Shown piece by piece: positions 7,954 to 16,837 of a stretch of DNA of 64,000 nucleotides. The stretch's first letter is position 1. The number at the start of each line of letters is the position of its first letter. Below the pieces are notes generated by a model that was given only the letters and a program-made list of their open reading frames with translations, ran no database searches and had not been told where the DNA came from. The DNA is from Paenibacillus harenae (GTDB lineage Bacteria > Bacillota > Bacilli > Paenibacillales > Paenibacillaceae). The stretch covers positions 806,001-870,000 of the forward strand of contig NZ_JAUSST010000001.1 of NCBI RefSeq assembly GCF_030812415.1, given 5' to 3'. Position numbers and translations under genes: made by a program.

Positions 7954-9772
7954 GCGGCGATTCTCCTTTAAGATCGTTACTTTGTTTGCTTTCCAATGCG
8001 CCATGAACGGGTTCCCAGACCATCGCTGCCCGCAGTCCCCCCAGCTCCGAATGCGTGAAGCTAAGCGATGATTTGTCGCCGAATAGGTGGATAATTCGCT
8101 GATTCGTATTCCAGAAGCCGTAACCCATGTCCTCTTCGAGCGGGCCTTTCATTTTGCGGTTAAGCGTCTCCAGCTGCGCGGCATCCATGCCCGGCCCATC
8201 GTCGTCGACGTACAGCTTGCACAGTCCGTTCTCCATTTCGCCTGCGATACGGATTTCGCCCGAGGCGTACGACTTGCCTACCCCGTGAATGACGGCATTT
8301 TCGACGATCGGCTGCAGCAGCAGCCGCGGAACCTGCTGCTTCAGCATCTCCTCGGGGATCGCGATCCCATAATGAATTCTGCCGTTGCGGAGCTTCTGAA
8401 TATCCAAATAATTGACGATCAGTCCGATTTCTTCGCCCAGCAATGCCGTCGGCTTCTCGAGCCGAGTCATGTACCTGTAATAGGCGCTAAGGTTATGCCC
8501 CATCGATACGACGGCTTCGTCATCCTTCATTTGCGCCATATTGATCATATAGCCGATGCAGTTGTACAGAAAATGCGGGTTGATCTGCGCCTGCAGCTGC
8601 TTCAAGGTCGCTTCCCTCGACCTTAGCTTCTCCTTCAAGACGTTCTCGATCAAGTCTTGTATTTGGCTGGACATATCGTTGAACCGGTAAAACAGGAACG
8701 AAAACTCGTTATTGACGTTCGAATCGAGCTGAATCGAAAAGTCGCCCCGCTGTACGCTTTGCAACCCGCGCACCAACTTGCGAATCGGACGCTGCACGTT
8801 GCGGTAAAGCAAGACGGATGAGGAAATGCCGACGACAAACAGCATCGCCATCGCCAAATAAAACAAGTTGCGGCTGGTCGAGATCGGTCCCGTAATTTGT
8901 TCCAGCGGCACAAGATCGACCAAATACCAGTCGAGGTTAAGGGATTTAACGGCGCTGACCAAGTAACGCTCATCGTCCAGCAGGGCGACCTCCTGCCACG
9001 TATCTTTAAGGCTGCCCTTATCGAGATAACGGACAAGCTCGTTCGTCAGCCCCTCGTCTGCGCTGCGGTTAAGGATCGGCGCGTCTCCCTTGCGGTAGAA
9101 TAACGGATCGCCTTGGCCGCCGGCTTTGTACGTATCGAGCATATTTTGTATATTTTCATGCTCGAAGGAGGCTTGTACGACCAGATTGCTTCCTTTCAGC
9201 GCCCCCTGCCGCCCGAGTGAATCGGTATAAAACCAATGGAACGCCTTCGTCCCTCCTTCCGGGACGGCATTGCCGTCGCCGTAGTTCCATATGCCGGTTA
9301 CGTTTCGTTTCAAATATCGCTCGTCGTACTCGACCATCGTGGCCGCATTGGATATCGCCTCTTTGTGCAGCTGCGAGTAGACGGTGAACTTGACCGGCCA
9401 AATGTTCATGACGCCGGATTGCAGCATCATCTTCTCCTGAATGACATACTTCGTCTGCATCCGGTCGTACTCGTCATCCCAAATATTAAGTCCGTTGAAC
9501 TTGCGGACGTTCGGATCTCGCGAGAACGTCAGCACGAAATCCATCGTCTGGCTGATGCGCGAATCGATCTGACTGGCCAGAAACGACAGCTGCTTAATGT
9601 TCGACGCCTGCAGCTCCCTGTCGATGACGCCCGACGCAACGCCGTTGGAGTAAGTAAACAGAACGGTGATCGGAATAAACAGAACAATGATCAAACCGTT
9701 CATTTTCGCGAACAAGCTGAACCTGCTGCCCAACTTTTTTTTCAGAAAACCGATGACTGCATCCCGCTTCAT
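7934..9772 (-). CDS. YesM-type sensor histidine kinase
   Basis: A 612-residue membrane kinase. Transmembrane segments at about 22-41 and 303-323 flank a 260-residue extracellular sensor (Cache-like by layout), followed by HAMP. The His_kinase domain has 'QINPHFLYN' with phosphoacceptor His400, and the ATPase domain has 'QPIVENAVIHG' (N box) and 'DDGPGMD' (G1). ATG 9772 follows AAGGGGGAGAG. It forms an operon with the YesN regulator and faces the permease genes, so the signal is probably an extracellular oligosaccharide, perhaps via the binding protein. Confidence 0.92.
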   Translation of the reverse strand: MKRDAVIGFLKKKLGSRFSLFAKMNGLIIVLFIPITVLFTYSNGVASGVIDRELQASNIKQLSFLASQIDSRISQTMDFVLTFSRDPNVRKFNGLNIWDDEYDRMQTKYVIQEKMMLQSGVMNIWPVKFTVYSQLHKEAISNAATMVEYDERYLKRNVTGIWNYGDGNAVPEGGTKAFHWFYTDSLGRQGALKGSNLVVQASFEHENIQNMLDTYKAGGQGDPLFYRKGDAPILNRSADEGLTNELVRYLDKGSLKDTWQEVALLDDERYLVSAVKSLNLDWYLVDLVPLEQITGPISTSRNLFYLAMAMLFVVGISSSVLLYRNVQRPIRKLVRGLQSVQRGDFSIQLDSNVNNEFSFLFYRFNDMSSQIQDLIENVLKEKLRSREATLKQLQAQINPHFLYNCIGYMINMAQMKDDEAVVSMGHNLSAYYRYMTRLEKPTALLGEEIGLIVNYLDIQKLRNGRIHYGIAIPEEMLKQQVPRLLLQPIVENAVIHGVGKSYASGEIRIAGEMENGLCKLYVDDDGPGMDAAQLETLNRKMKGPLEEDMGYGFWNTNQRIIHLFGDKSSLSFTHSELGGLRAAMVWEPVHGALESKQSNDLKGESPHANDHR

Positions 9773-9795
9773 ATTTCTCTCCCCCTTGCAAATCA

Positions 9796-9861
9796 CCCTA
9801 ACAAAACCCTATCGATCCTAACAATGTCTTATAGTTCGGCGGTCGCACGCGTTGATATTAT
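9796..9861 (+). promoter_or_regulatory. Phased direct repeat and promoter of the permease operon
   Basis: Two 17-base copies at 9796-9812 (CCCTAACAAAACCCTAT) and 9816-9832 (TCCTAACAATGTCTTAT) are 20 bases apart, and a -10-like TATTAT (9856-9861) follows 23 bases later without a recognisable -35. This copies the arrangement at 6343-6278. The proximal repeat would cover the -35 region, as expected for a class II activator site. Confidence 0.62.
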
Positions 9862-9918
9862 ATATAGCAGGGCTACACCTCATATACAAATTAAATTTTT
9901 ATAGAACGGGAGAGGGCT

Positions 9919-10872
9919 ATGGAACAACTGACTTTGAAAGACGCTAACCTGGGGGCCGCCCGTAAAGCGGGTAAAAAGAAAGGCTACCGGGTGCCATGGG
10001 TGCTGCATCTGATGGTGCTGCCCGCCGTGCTGCTCGTTTTCGTCTTTTCCTACCTGCCGATGTCCGGCGTTATTATGGCATTCCAGGATTATAAGGCATC
10101 GCTGGGCTTTGCCGATTCTCCGTTCGTCGGCTTGAAGCATTTTAAGTACATGTTCGAAAACGACTACTTCATGAAAATTACCGGCAACACGCTCATCTTC
10201 GCCTGCTCCAAAATCGTCATGAACCTGGTCATTCCCTTCGGCTTCGCCTTGCTGGTGAACGAGGTTCGCAACATGGGCTTCAAACGCTCGTTACAGACGC
10301 TCGTTTATTTGCCCCATTTCCTTTCCTGGGTTACGCTTGGCGGCATTCTGATCGACCTGCTCGCGCAGACCGGCATCGTGAACCAATTGCTGACGAACGT
10401 CTTCGGTCTGAGCAAGCCGATTTTCTTCCTTGGCGACGGTACTTGGTTCCGAATAACGATTATTTTCAGCGACGTCTGGAAGGAGTTCGGCTTCAACACG
10501 ATTATTTTCCTGGCTGCGCTCGCCGGCATCAACCCGGCACTGTACGAAGCGGCCGAAGTCGACGGAGCTACCCGCTTGAAGCAAACGCTGCATATTACGA
10601 TCCCTTCGCTCGTGCCGATTCTGATCGTCGTCGCCACGCTTGCTCTCGGCAACGTTCTGAACGCGAACTTCGACCAAGTGTTCAACCTGTACAGCCCGAT
10701 GATCTACCAGCAGGGCGACATTATCGATACGTTCGTCTACCGGGAAGGCTTGCTAAGCGGACAATTCAGCTTCGCGACCGCCGTCAGCCTGTTCAAATCG
10801 ATGATCAGTCTCGTGTTGATCGTTATCTCGTACCGTCTCGCGTACAAATACGCGGGCTACCGCATCTTCTAA
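9919..10872 (+). CDS. LplB-like sugar ABC permease
   Basis: A 317-residue inner-membrane permease with six predicted helices and a positively charged N-terminus (AARKAGKKKGYR). The EAA loop that docks the ATPase is 'YEAAEVDGATRLKQTLHITIP' around residues 213-233. The C-terminal 'YKYAGYRIF' is typical of LplB proteins. RBS GGGAGAGG precedes the ATG. It pairs with the next permease to form the channel for the lipoprotein encoded at 4556-6238. Its promoter has the putative YesN repeats. Confidence 0.93.
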   Translation: MEQLTLKDANLGAARKAGKKKGYRVPWVLHLMVLPAVLLVFVFSYLPMSGVIMAFQDYKASLGFADSPFVGLKHFKYMFENDYFMKITGNTLIFACSKIVMNLVIPFGFALLVNEVRNMGFKRSLQTLVYLPHFLSWVTLGGILIDLLAQTGIVNQLLTNVFGLSKPIFFLGDGTWFRITIIFSDVWKEFGFNTIIFLAALAGINPALYEAAEVDGATRLKQTLHITIPSLVPILIVVATLALGNVLNANFDQVFNLYSPMIYQQGDIIDTFVYREGLLSGQFSFATAVSLFKSMISLVLIVISYRLAYKYAGYRIF

Positions 10873-10913
10873 ACCGATTTTTGATTCTGCATGATTTGAA
10901 AGGATGAACGCCC

Positions 10914-11786
10914 ATGTACCACAAGACGCTGCCTTACCGCATTTTCAGCGTGTTCAACTATATTTCGCTCGCCGTCATCTCGGTCTGCTGCCTGCTGCCG
11001 CTGTACCATTTGCTGATGGTATCGCTCAGCGACACCGCTCCCGCCAATGCCGGACTCGTCACGTTTTGGCCGATCGGTTTTACGGTCGAGGCTTACGCCA
11101 AAACGTTCGATAATGCCAACTTCCTGGCATCGCTGTGGATTTCGGTCAAGCGTACCGTGTTCGGTACGGCGCTCGCCCTGCTCGTCAATTCCGTCGCAGC
11201 CTATGCCCTGTCCAAGGACAACCTCGTATTCCGCGGGCGCAATGCCTATCTGTGGTATTTCGTCATTACGATGCTGTTCAGCGGCGGCCTCATTCCGGGT
11301 TATATTCTGATCCTGCGTCTCGGGTTGATCAACAACCTGCTCGCGCTCATTCTTCCGGGCCTCGTTGCCGTATACAACATCATTTTGTTGTTGAACTTCT
11401 TCCGTACCGTGCCTAAGGAACTGGAGGAAGCGACCTTCATGGACGGCGCCGGGCATTTCCGAAGCTTCATCTCGATCTATCTGCCAATCTCGCTGCCGGC
11501 TATCGCGACGATTGCCTTGTTTACGATGGTTGGCCACTGGAACGCCTACTTCGACGGACTTATATATATGAAAGGTTCGGAAAATCTGCCGCTTGCGAGC
11601 TTTATGCAGACGATCATCGTGCAAGGCAATACGACGAGCTTCGATCCCGCCGTTATCGCCAATCTGTCGCAGCGGACGCTCCGCGCTTCGCAAATCTTCA
11701 TCGGCGCCTTGCCGATCCTTCTCGTCTATCCGTTCCTGCAGCGCTTCTTCGTGAAAGGCATCGTGATCGGCGCGGTAAAAGAATAG
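10914..11786 (+). CDS. LplC/YtcP-like sugar ABC permease
   Basis: A 290-residue permease of the MalG/LplC type with six predicted helices. The EAA loop is 'EEATFMDGAGHFRSFISIYLP' near residues 168-188, and the family end 'FVKGIVIGAVKE' is intact. It starts 41 bases after the first permease with AAAGGATGAACGCCC upstream. Together with LplB-like and the lipoprotein it makes an oligosaccharide importer lacking a dedicated ATPase. The gene is the last of the unit; a repeat-rich region follows. Confidence 0.93.
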   Translation: MYHKTLPYRIFSVFNYISLAVISVCCLLPLYHLLMVSLSDTAPANAGLVTFWPIGFTVEAYAKTFDNANFLASLWISVKRTVFGTALALLVNSVAAYALSKDNLVFRGRNAYLWYFVITMLFSGGLIPGYILILRLGLINNLLALILPGLVAVYNIILLLNFFRTVPKELEEATFMDGAGHFRSFISIYLPISLPAIATIALFTMVGHWNAYFDGLIYMKGSENLPLASFMQTIIVQGNTTSFDPAVIANLSQRTLRASQIFIGALPILLVYPFLQRFFVKGIVIGAVKE

Positions 11787-11816
11787 AAGGATGAACAACT
11801 ACTGCCCCTTGGCAGT

Positions 11817-12011
11817 AATAACTGGATTTTCTACCGTTAAAATCGTCACTCTCGAGCACGTAGCGCTCATTAGCTGGAATTTCTCCTGTTAATCTCTATC
11901 GTTTCCTTAATAATTTGTGTGGAGGCGATTTTATCGGGAGCTTTTCCAGTTAATCTCGATACATAGCTACTTTCAGAATGAATAACAGGAGTTTTTCCAG
12001 TAATTCATGTT
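11817..12011. repeat. Degenerate intergenic repeat cluster (four units)
   Basis: Four related 25-30 base units start near 11819, 11872, 11933 and 11983. Each has the pattern TAAC-x-GGA, a T-rich middle, then TCC-x-GTTA, making a weak hairpin of its own. Spacings are 53, 61 and 50 bases. No coding potential is seen. This fills the 300-base gap after the permease gene. Confidence 0.55.
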
Positions 12012-12027
12012 TCGCTCCAAAACAAAG

Positions 12028-12060
12028 AGGCTGCGCGATTTCGGTTTCGGCGGCAGCCCC
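12028..12060 (-). terminator. Putative terminator
   Basis: GGCTGC (12029-12034) and GCAGCC (12053-12058) form a stem closed by A/T-rich flanks. It could end the permease transcript or anything reading through from the AraC side; there is no strong T-run. Confidence 0.4.
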
Positions 12061-12086
12061 TTGCATTCGTAACTGCGGTGCGTTAG

Positions 12087-12250
12087 CTATTTAATTAGCT
12101 TATACGGCAGCGCGGCGTTGGTCTTGCTGTTAGCTCCAACGAATGCGACGAAATCGCCAGCATCGCTGTCATGCGTAAGATCTCCAACTACGCTGCCTTT
12201 GTTCGTGCAAGGAGCTTTTTTTCGATATAGAAGTTATAGCCCATCTGGCA
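12087..12250 (-). pseudogene. 3'-terminal fragment of an unknown gene, frameshifted
   Basis: Reading the minus strand after the AraC stop gives protein-like sequence 'QMGYNFYIEKK' and, in the next frame after a run of seven A, 'APCTNKGSVVGDLTHDSDAG' followed by 'NAALPYKLIK' and a TAG stop. One extra A would join them. This looks like the decayed C-terminus of a larger gene. The family is not recognised. Confidence 0.35.
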
Positions 12251-12257
12251 TGCTCCA

Positions 12258-13148
12258 TTACAAATGCCCTCTCATTTTCCTTCGGAAGCCGAGCGGGGTT
12301 GTCCCTTCCCTGCCCGAGAAGCTCGTCGTGAAATGCGAACCGTATTGGAAGCCTACCTCCTCCGCAATGCGGGTAATCGACCATTCCGTCTGGACGAGCA
12401 ACTTCTTCGCCTGCTCAATCCGGTAGTAAAGCAAGTAGTCCATCGGCGTCTTCCCGTATACCTTCAGCATGCATCTCGCCAAGTAATTCGGATGGTAATT
12501 GAGCTCGCTCTGCAAGATCGGATTCGTAATCTTCCTCGTGTAATTTTGCCGGATGTACAGCTCCACCTTCTCCGCCAGATTGATCGCCGTTCCGTCCGAC
12601 GTCGAAGCAAGCTCGCGATCCAAATGCTGAATGAATAATTGGAACGCCGTCTGCCGCTTCCAATTGCGGAGCGATCTCGGCTCATCCTCCAATTGGAAAA
12701 ACTGCTCCAGTATGCCGTGGGCCTTCGGCGTAAGTCTCGTATGCTTCGGAATAAATACCGAGCACACCTCGCTATGATTCAAGTAGGCGGTCTGCTTATG
12801 CCTGCCGATTAACTCCGATTGATTATCCAAGCATTTCAACATGCTTCCGGACTCCTCCCATGCTCCGAACGAATGAAAATGAATCCATGTGATTTCCGTG
12901 TCCGTTGTACATGCCCCGGTTCCGTAATGCTCGGCATCCGGTCTCAGAACTAGCGCCTCGCCCGCTTCAATTCTCCAATCCTCGCCATCCTCGCCTAAAC
13001 GAAGCGATCCCTTTGTTACGACTACCAGATCGAATACGCCAATGTTGCTTCGACTGACATGCATGTCGCCCGCCCGGTAATAGGCGCGTCCGCAATCGAT
13101 GAAGTACGGGATCGGCGGAGAGATGAAATGAAGGATCGGTGAACTCAT
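12258..13148 (-). CDS. AraC-family transcriptional regulator
   Basis: A 296-residue one-component regulator. Residues 1-150 form a cupin-like sugar-binding domain ('GEALVLRPDAEHYGTG'); the last 100 residues carry two helix-turn-helix motifs ('LQSELNYHPNYLARCMLK' and 'IAEEVGFQYGSHFTTSF'). The ATG has only a weak GGGGG upstream. It is divergent from the GH127 gene and is presumably its activator in response to an arabinose-type sugar. The stop is followed by a decayed gene fragment. Confidence 0.9.
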   Translation of the reverse strand: MSSPILHFISPPIPYFIDCGRAYYRAGDMHVSRSNIGVFDLVVVTKGSLRLGEDGEDWRIEAGEALVLRPDAEHYGTGACTTDTEITWIHFHSFGAWEESGSMLKCLDNQSELIGRHKQTAYLNHSEVCSVFIPKHTRLTPKAHGILEQFFQLEDEPRSLRNWKRQTAFQLFIQHLDRELASTSDGTAINLAEKVELYIRQNYTRKITNPILQSELNYHPNYLARCMLKVYGKTPMDYLLYYRIEQAKKLLVQTEWSITRIAEEVGFQYGSHFTTSFSGREGTTPLGFRRKMRGHL

Positions 13149-13235
13149 TTCTTATACCCCCAGTTGGTTGTAATTTTGAAAAATGTAGTTGGAAAATATT
13201 ATATAAATATCATATTACTACATGTATCATTCTAA

Positions 13236-13250
13236 ATATAGCGCTTACAT
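13236..13250 (-). promoter_or_regulatory. cre-like site before the GH127 gene
   Basis: The minus strand reads ATGTAAGCGCTATAT, which matches the CcpA consensus WTGNAANCGNWNNCW at all but one fixed position. It lies 37 bases before the GH127 start, so carbon catabolite repression is likely. Confidence 0.5.
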
Positions 13251-13286
13251 CAAAGTTGAGAATGATAAAGCAAAGGAGACTTCGAG

Positions 13287-15275
13287 ATGCGAGATATATC
13301 CCTCACCTCCCCCATTCCGCTTCACCACATTTCGATCCGAGACAGCTTCTGGTCTCCCTATCTGGCATTGATTCGCGACGTTGTCGTTCCTTATCAATGG
13401 GAAGCGCTGAATGACCGAATTGCCGGTACCGAACCGAGCCATGCGATGAAAAACTATAAAATCGCAGCCGGACTCGAACAAGGCGATTTCTATGGAATGG
13501 TGTTCCAAGACAGCGACGTCGCTAAATGGCTGGAGGCGGCAAGCTATTTGCTTGCTCATGCACCCGACGCCGAATTGGAGACGATCGCCGACGATGTCAT
13601 TGCGATAATAGCAAAGGCCCAGCAGGCGGACGGTTATTTGAATACCTACTTCACCTTGAAGGAGCCTGCGGGACGCTGGACGAATCTCGCAGAATGTCAC
13701 GAGCTGTATTGCGCCGGCCATCTCATTGAAGCGGCAGTCGCCTATCACGATGCGACAGGCAAAAGCCGCATATTGGACGTTGCCTGTCGTCTCGCGGATT
13801 GCATCGACGAAACATTCGGCTCCGAGGATGGGAAGATCAAAGGTTACGACGGTCATCAAGAGATTGAACTGGCATTAGTGAAGCTGTACCGGGCGACCGG
13901 CAACGATCGTTATCTGAGGCTCGCCAAGTTTTTTCTGGACGAACGCGGACGGCAGCCGCATTTCTATGACATCGAATACGCGCTTCGCGATGGCCGGACG
14001 CACTTCCCGATGCTCCGTATGGCGAAGGATAAATCCTACAGCCAAGCTCATGTGCCCATTAGGGAACAGCAATCCGCTGAAGGTCATGCCGTTCGAGCCG
14101 TCTACATGTGTACCGGAATGGCCGCTGTCGCAGCCGAGACCGGCGACGCAGAGTTGCTGGCTGCATGCCGCAAGCTATGGGAAAGCATGGTGACCAGGCG
14201 CATGTACATAACCGGAGCCCTCGGTTCTATGGCTTACGGTGAAGCTTTCTCTCTCGATTATGACTTGCCGGGAGATACGGCCTACGCGGAAACATGCGCT
14301 TCGATCGGACTGATCTTCTTCGCCGGACGAATGCTTCAAATTGAAGCGCGCGGCGAGTATGCGGACGTACTGGAGCGCGCCTTATACAACACGGTAATCG
14401 GCGGAATGTCCCGCGACGGCAAACATTTCTTTTATGTGAATCCGCTCGAGGTATGGCCGGAGGCGATCGGCAAAAACGCCAACTATGATCACGTCAAGAT
14501 TCAGCGCCAGCCCTGGTTCGGCTGTGCCTGCTGTCCTCCTAATATCACAAGGCTTCTCGCCTCGCTGGGCTCCTATATTTATACGCATAACGATGACTGC
14601 CTGTACGCTCACCTCTATATCGGAGGCGAAGCAAGCGTCAAGCTGTCCGGTCATGACATTCGCGTCATTCAGCGATCGGAGTTCCCTTGGGAAGGAAGCA
14701 CGCGGATCGAATTCCAAATGGAGCAGCCGACGACATTCACATTGGCGCTGCGAATACCCGGCTGGGCCGAGAGCGCGGACGTCTTCATCAATGGTAACCC
14801 ATATTTGCTGGATGATACAGAAACGGTATTCGGTTACGTGCCTATACGGCGCGAATGGAACACAGGCGACACCGTCCAACTCGTATTGCCGATGAGCGTC
14901 AAGCAGATGAAAGGCAATCCCCTTATTCGCGATACGGCGGGCAAGGTGGCGCTGCAGCGAGGACCGATCGTCTACTGCTTGGAAGAAGCCGATAATGGCG
15001 GTCAGCTTCACCAGCTATACATCCCGGAGAACAGCAGCGGCTTCTCCTCCCATCATCCAGAGCTTCTGGACGGTATTTCAATGATTGAGATGCCTGCTCT
15101 GCGCCTAAACGGAGATCAATGGGGCAATCAACTGTATAGCGCTCGTGTCAAGGAGCAGCTGGAGCGGACGACTGCCCGCTTCATTCCTTATTATGCTTGG
15201 GCCAATAGAGGCATAGGCGAAATGCGTGTATGGGTCAATCAGCAGCGGATCTACCCCGAAGAGGCCATGCGATAA
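13287..15275 (+). CDS. GH127 beta-L-arabinofuranosidase (DUF1680)
   Basis: A 662-residue cytoplasmic glycosidase with no signal peptide. It aligns with Bifidobacterium HypBA1: the zinc and catalytic residues Glu338, Cys340, Cys417 and Cys418 correspond to Glu335 and Cys337 ('YAETCAS') and Cys415/Cys416 ('GCACCPP'), and the proposed acid Glu322 to Glu319 ('YGEAF'). The first two-thirds form the alpha/alpha barrel, the rest beta-sandwich domains. The family removes beta-L-arabinofuranose from hydroxyproline-rich glycoproteins and related glycans. RBS AAAGGAG is present. It is followed by a binding protein and two permeases, so it probably acts on imported arabino-oligosaccharides. Confidence 0.93.
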   Translation: MRDISLTSPIPLHHISIRDSFWSPYLALIRDVVVPYQWEALNDRIAGTEPSHAMKNYKIAAGLEQGDFYGMVFQDSDVAKWLEAASYLLAHAPDAELETIADDVIAIIAKAQQADGYLNTYFTLKEPAGRWTNLAECHELYCAGHLIEAAVAYHDATGKSRILDVACRLADCIDETFGSEDGKIKGYDGHQEIELALVKLYRATGNDRYLRLAKFFLDERGRQPHFYDIEYALRDGRTHFPMLRMAKDKSYSQAHVPIREQQSAEGHAVRAVYMCTGMAAVAAETGDAELLAACRKLWESMVTRRMYITGALGSMAYGEAFSLDYDLPGDTAYAETCASIGLIFFAGRMLQIEARGEYADVLERALYNTVIGGMSRDGKHFFYVNPLEVWPEAIGKNANYDHVKIQRQPWFGCACCPPNITRLLASLGSYIYTHNDDCLYAHLYIGGEASVKLSGHDIRVIQRSEFPWEGSTRIEFQMEQPTTFTLALRIPGWAESADVFINGNPYLLDDTETVFGYVPIRREWNTGDTVQLVLPMSVKQMKGNPLIRDTAGKVALQRGPIVYCLEEADNGGQLHQLYIPENSSGFSSHHPELLDGISMIEMPALRLNGDQWGNQLYSARVKEQLERTTARFIPYYAWANRGIGEMRVWVNQQRIYPEEAMR

Positions 15276-15377
15276 CGAATTCCGACTCTGATGAGGGAGG
15301 GAAAAGCGGCATGAATGGGCATGAATGGGTTCAAAACGCAATGAACGCAACCATTATGAACACATGGAGGGGTTAAC

Positions 15378-16769
15378 GTGAGAGTGAGATTATTAAAGAA
15401 AAGCATGGTAACCGGATTGGCTATGTCAACGATCCTCGCATTAATCGTAGGCTGCAGCGGGAATAACGGCAATGACAAAGAGTCCGATCAACCAAAGGAC
15501 GGCAAGGTGACGCTGAAATATTTGGACTGGGCGCCGGATGAGGAAAGAAAGTCGCAGCAGAAAAGCTTCGATGCGTTCATGAAGGCGCATCCGAACATCA
15601 AGATCGACTATCAAAGCGTTCCCGAGGATGAATTCACGTCCAAACTAACCGCTATGGCCGCTTCGAAAACGCTGCCCGATATTAGCGCAATAAGAGAAGC
15701 TGAAGCTCTCCGTTGGGATGAATCCGGCATATTGCTCGATATGTCGAAATATTACGAGGACGGTACGATCTCGCCGAAGATGGACAGCAATAAATTCGTT
15801 TCGCCCGACGGCAAGCTGCTTGGCTACAGCGTCGCCAACGAAATCATTATTCTTCATTACAATAAGCAAATTTTCGACGACGCGGGTCTTCCCTATCCGC
15901 CAGCCGAAACGGACAAAGCGTGGACTTGGGATCAAATGCTCGAAGTTGCGCGCAAGCTGACGGTCGACAAAAACGGCAAGAATCCGAATGAAGATGGCTT
16001 CGACAAAGACAATATCGTGCAATACGGCATCGACGTGAACCATGCCGCGGACTTCTTCTGGACGCCTTTTGCCATTAGCAACGGCGGCGGCGAAGTGAGC
16101 CAGGACGGCAAGGAGCTCCTCATCAACAAACCGGAAACGATCGAAGCGATACAGAAGGTTGCCGATCTGGCCTTGAAGGAATACGTCTCCCCAACTCCTG
16201 CGCAAGCTCAAGGCTTGCCGGGCGATGTCGGCCAGAAGCTTGCTTCGGGAAAAGTCGCCATGGCCACATCCGGCCAATGGGAGCTCGTCAATATCGGCCC
16301 GCAAGTGGAGAAAGGGCTTAAGAACGGCGTCGGCGTATTGCCGATCTTCAAGAAGCCGGCAACGACCAATACGGGATTGCCGCTGGTCATCTACAATACG
16401 ACGAAACATCCGGATGAAGCGATCGAGCTGTACAAGTGGCTCATGGATCCTAATCAGAACCAAGCGAACTTCGACAGCGGCGTATGGATGCCTACCGAGC
16501 TAAGCTGGTATACCGATCCGGAATTGATCAAGAAATGGACGGCTACGCCTGTTCATCCGCCGGAATACAAGACAGCCGTTATCGATTACGCCTTGAAAGC
16601 GACCTATCCGACTCCTTGGTTCTTCCTCCCGACGTACAGCAGGCTCGGCGAAGTGCTCAATCCGGGACTCGATCCGGTATGGCTCGGGGAGATGACGGCC
16701 CAAGAGGCGATTGACGCGATCTACCCGCAGATGAAGGAAATATTCGACAGCGGCAAGGCAAATCCGTAA
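15378..16769 (+). CDS. Sugar ABC transporter binding lipoprotein
   Basis: A 463-residue extracellular binding protein of the MalE/MsmE family. Residues 1-26 form a lipoprotein signal with lipobox I-V-G-C (Cys26), followed by an Asn/Asp/Lys linker. GTG start with GGAGGGG upstream. It follows the GH127 gene by 100 bases and precedes two permeases, so the ligand is probably a short arabinose-containing oligosaccharide. A 10-bp stem-loop right after the stop may set its mRNA level above that of the permeases. Confidence 0.9.
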   Translation: MRVRLLKKSMVTGLAMSTILALIVGCSGNNGNDKESDQPKDGKVTLKYLDWAPDEERKSQQKSFDAFMKAHPNIKIDYQSVPEDEFTSKLTAMAASKTLPDISAIREAEALRWDESGILLDMSKYYEDGTISPKMDSNKFVSPDGKLLGYSVANEIIILHYNKQIFDDAGLPYPPAETDKAWTWDQMLEVARKLTVDKNGKNPNEDGFDKDNIVQYGIDVNHAADFFWTPFAISNGGGEVSQDGKELLINKPETIEAIQKVADLALKEYVSPTPAQAQGLPGDVGQKLASGKVAMATSGQWELVNIGPQVEKGLKNGVGVLPIFKKPATTNTGLPLVIYNTTKHPDEAIELYKWLMDPNQNQANFDSGVWMPTELSWYTDPELIKKWTATPVHPPEYKTAVIDYALKATYPTPWFFLPTYSRLGEVLNPGLDPVWLGEMTAQEAIDAIYPQMKEIFDSGKANP

Positions 16770-16783
16770 ACGACCCAAGCACG

Positions 16784-16808
16784 GAGGCTGCAGGTTATGC
16801 AGCCTCCA
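16784..16808 (+). other. Stem-loop between binding-protein and permease genes
   Basis: Perfect 10-base arms (16784-16793, 16799-16808) with a 5-base loop and no T-run. Such intercistronic hairpins stabilise binding-protein mRNA or attenuate permease expression. Confidence 0.6.
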
Positions 16809-16837
16809 TACTATCTTGTATGAAGGAGGCGTGAATC

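Noticed and set aside
10869..11798. 309-codon open frame antisense to the LplC-like permease
   Set aside because: Charged, low-complexity translation typical of the reverse strand of a GC-rich membrane gene; the permease frame is fully supported.
12118..12426. Plus-strand 102-codon frame opposite AraC
   Set aside because: Overlaps the AraC HTH coding region and shows no protein-like conservation.
13162..13192. AGTTGG direct repeat upstream of the GH127 gene as an AraC site
   Set aside because: Only six matching bases at 25-bp spacing; not distinguishable from chance.
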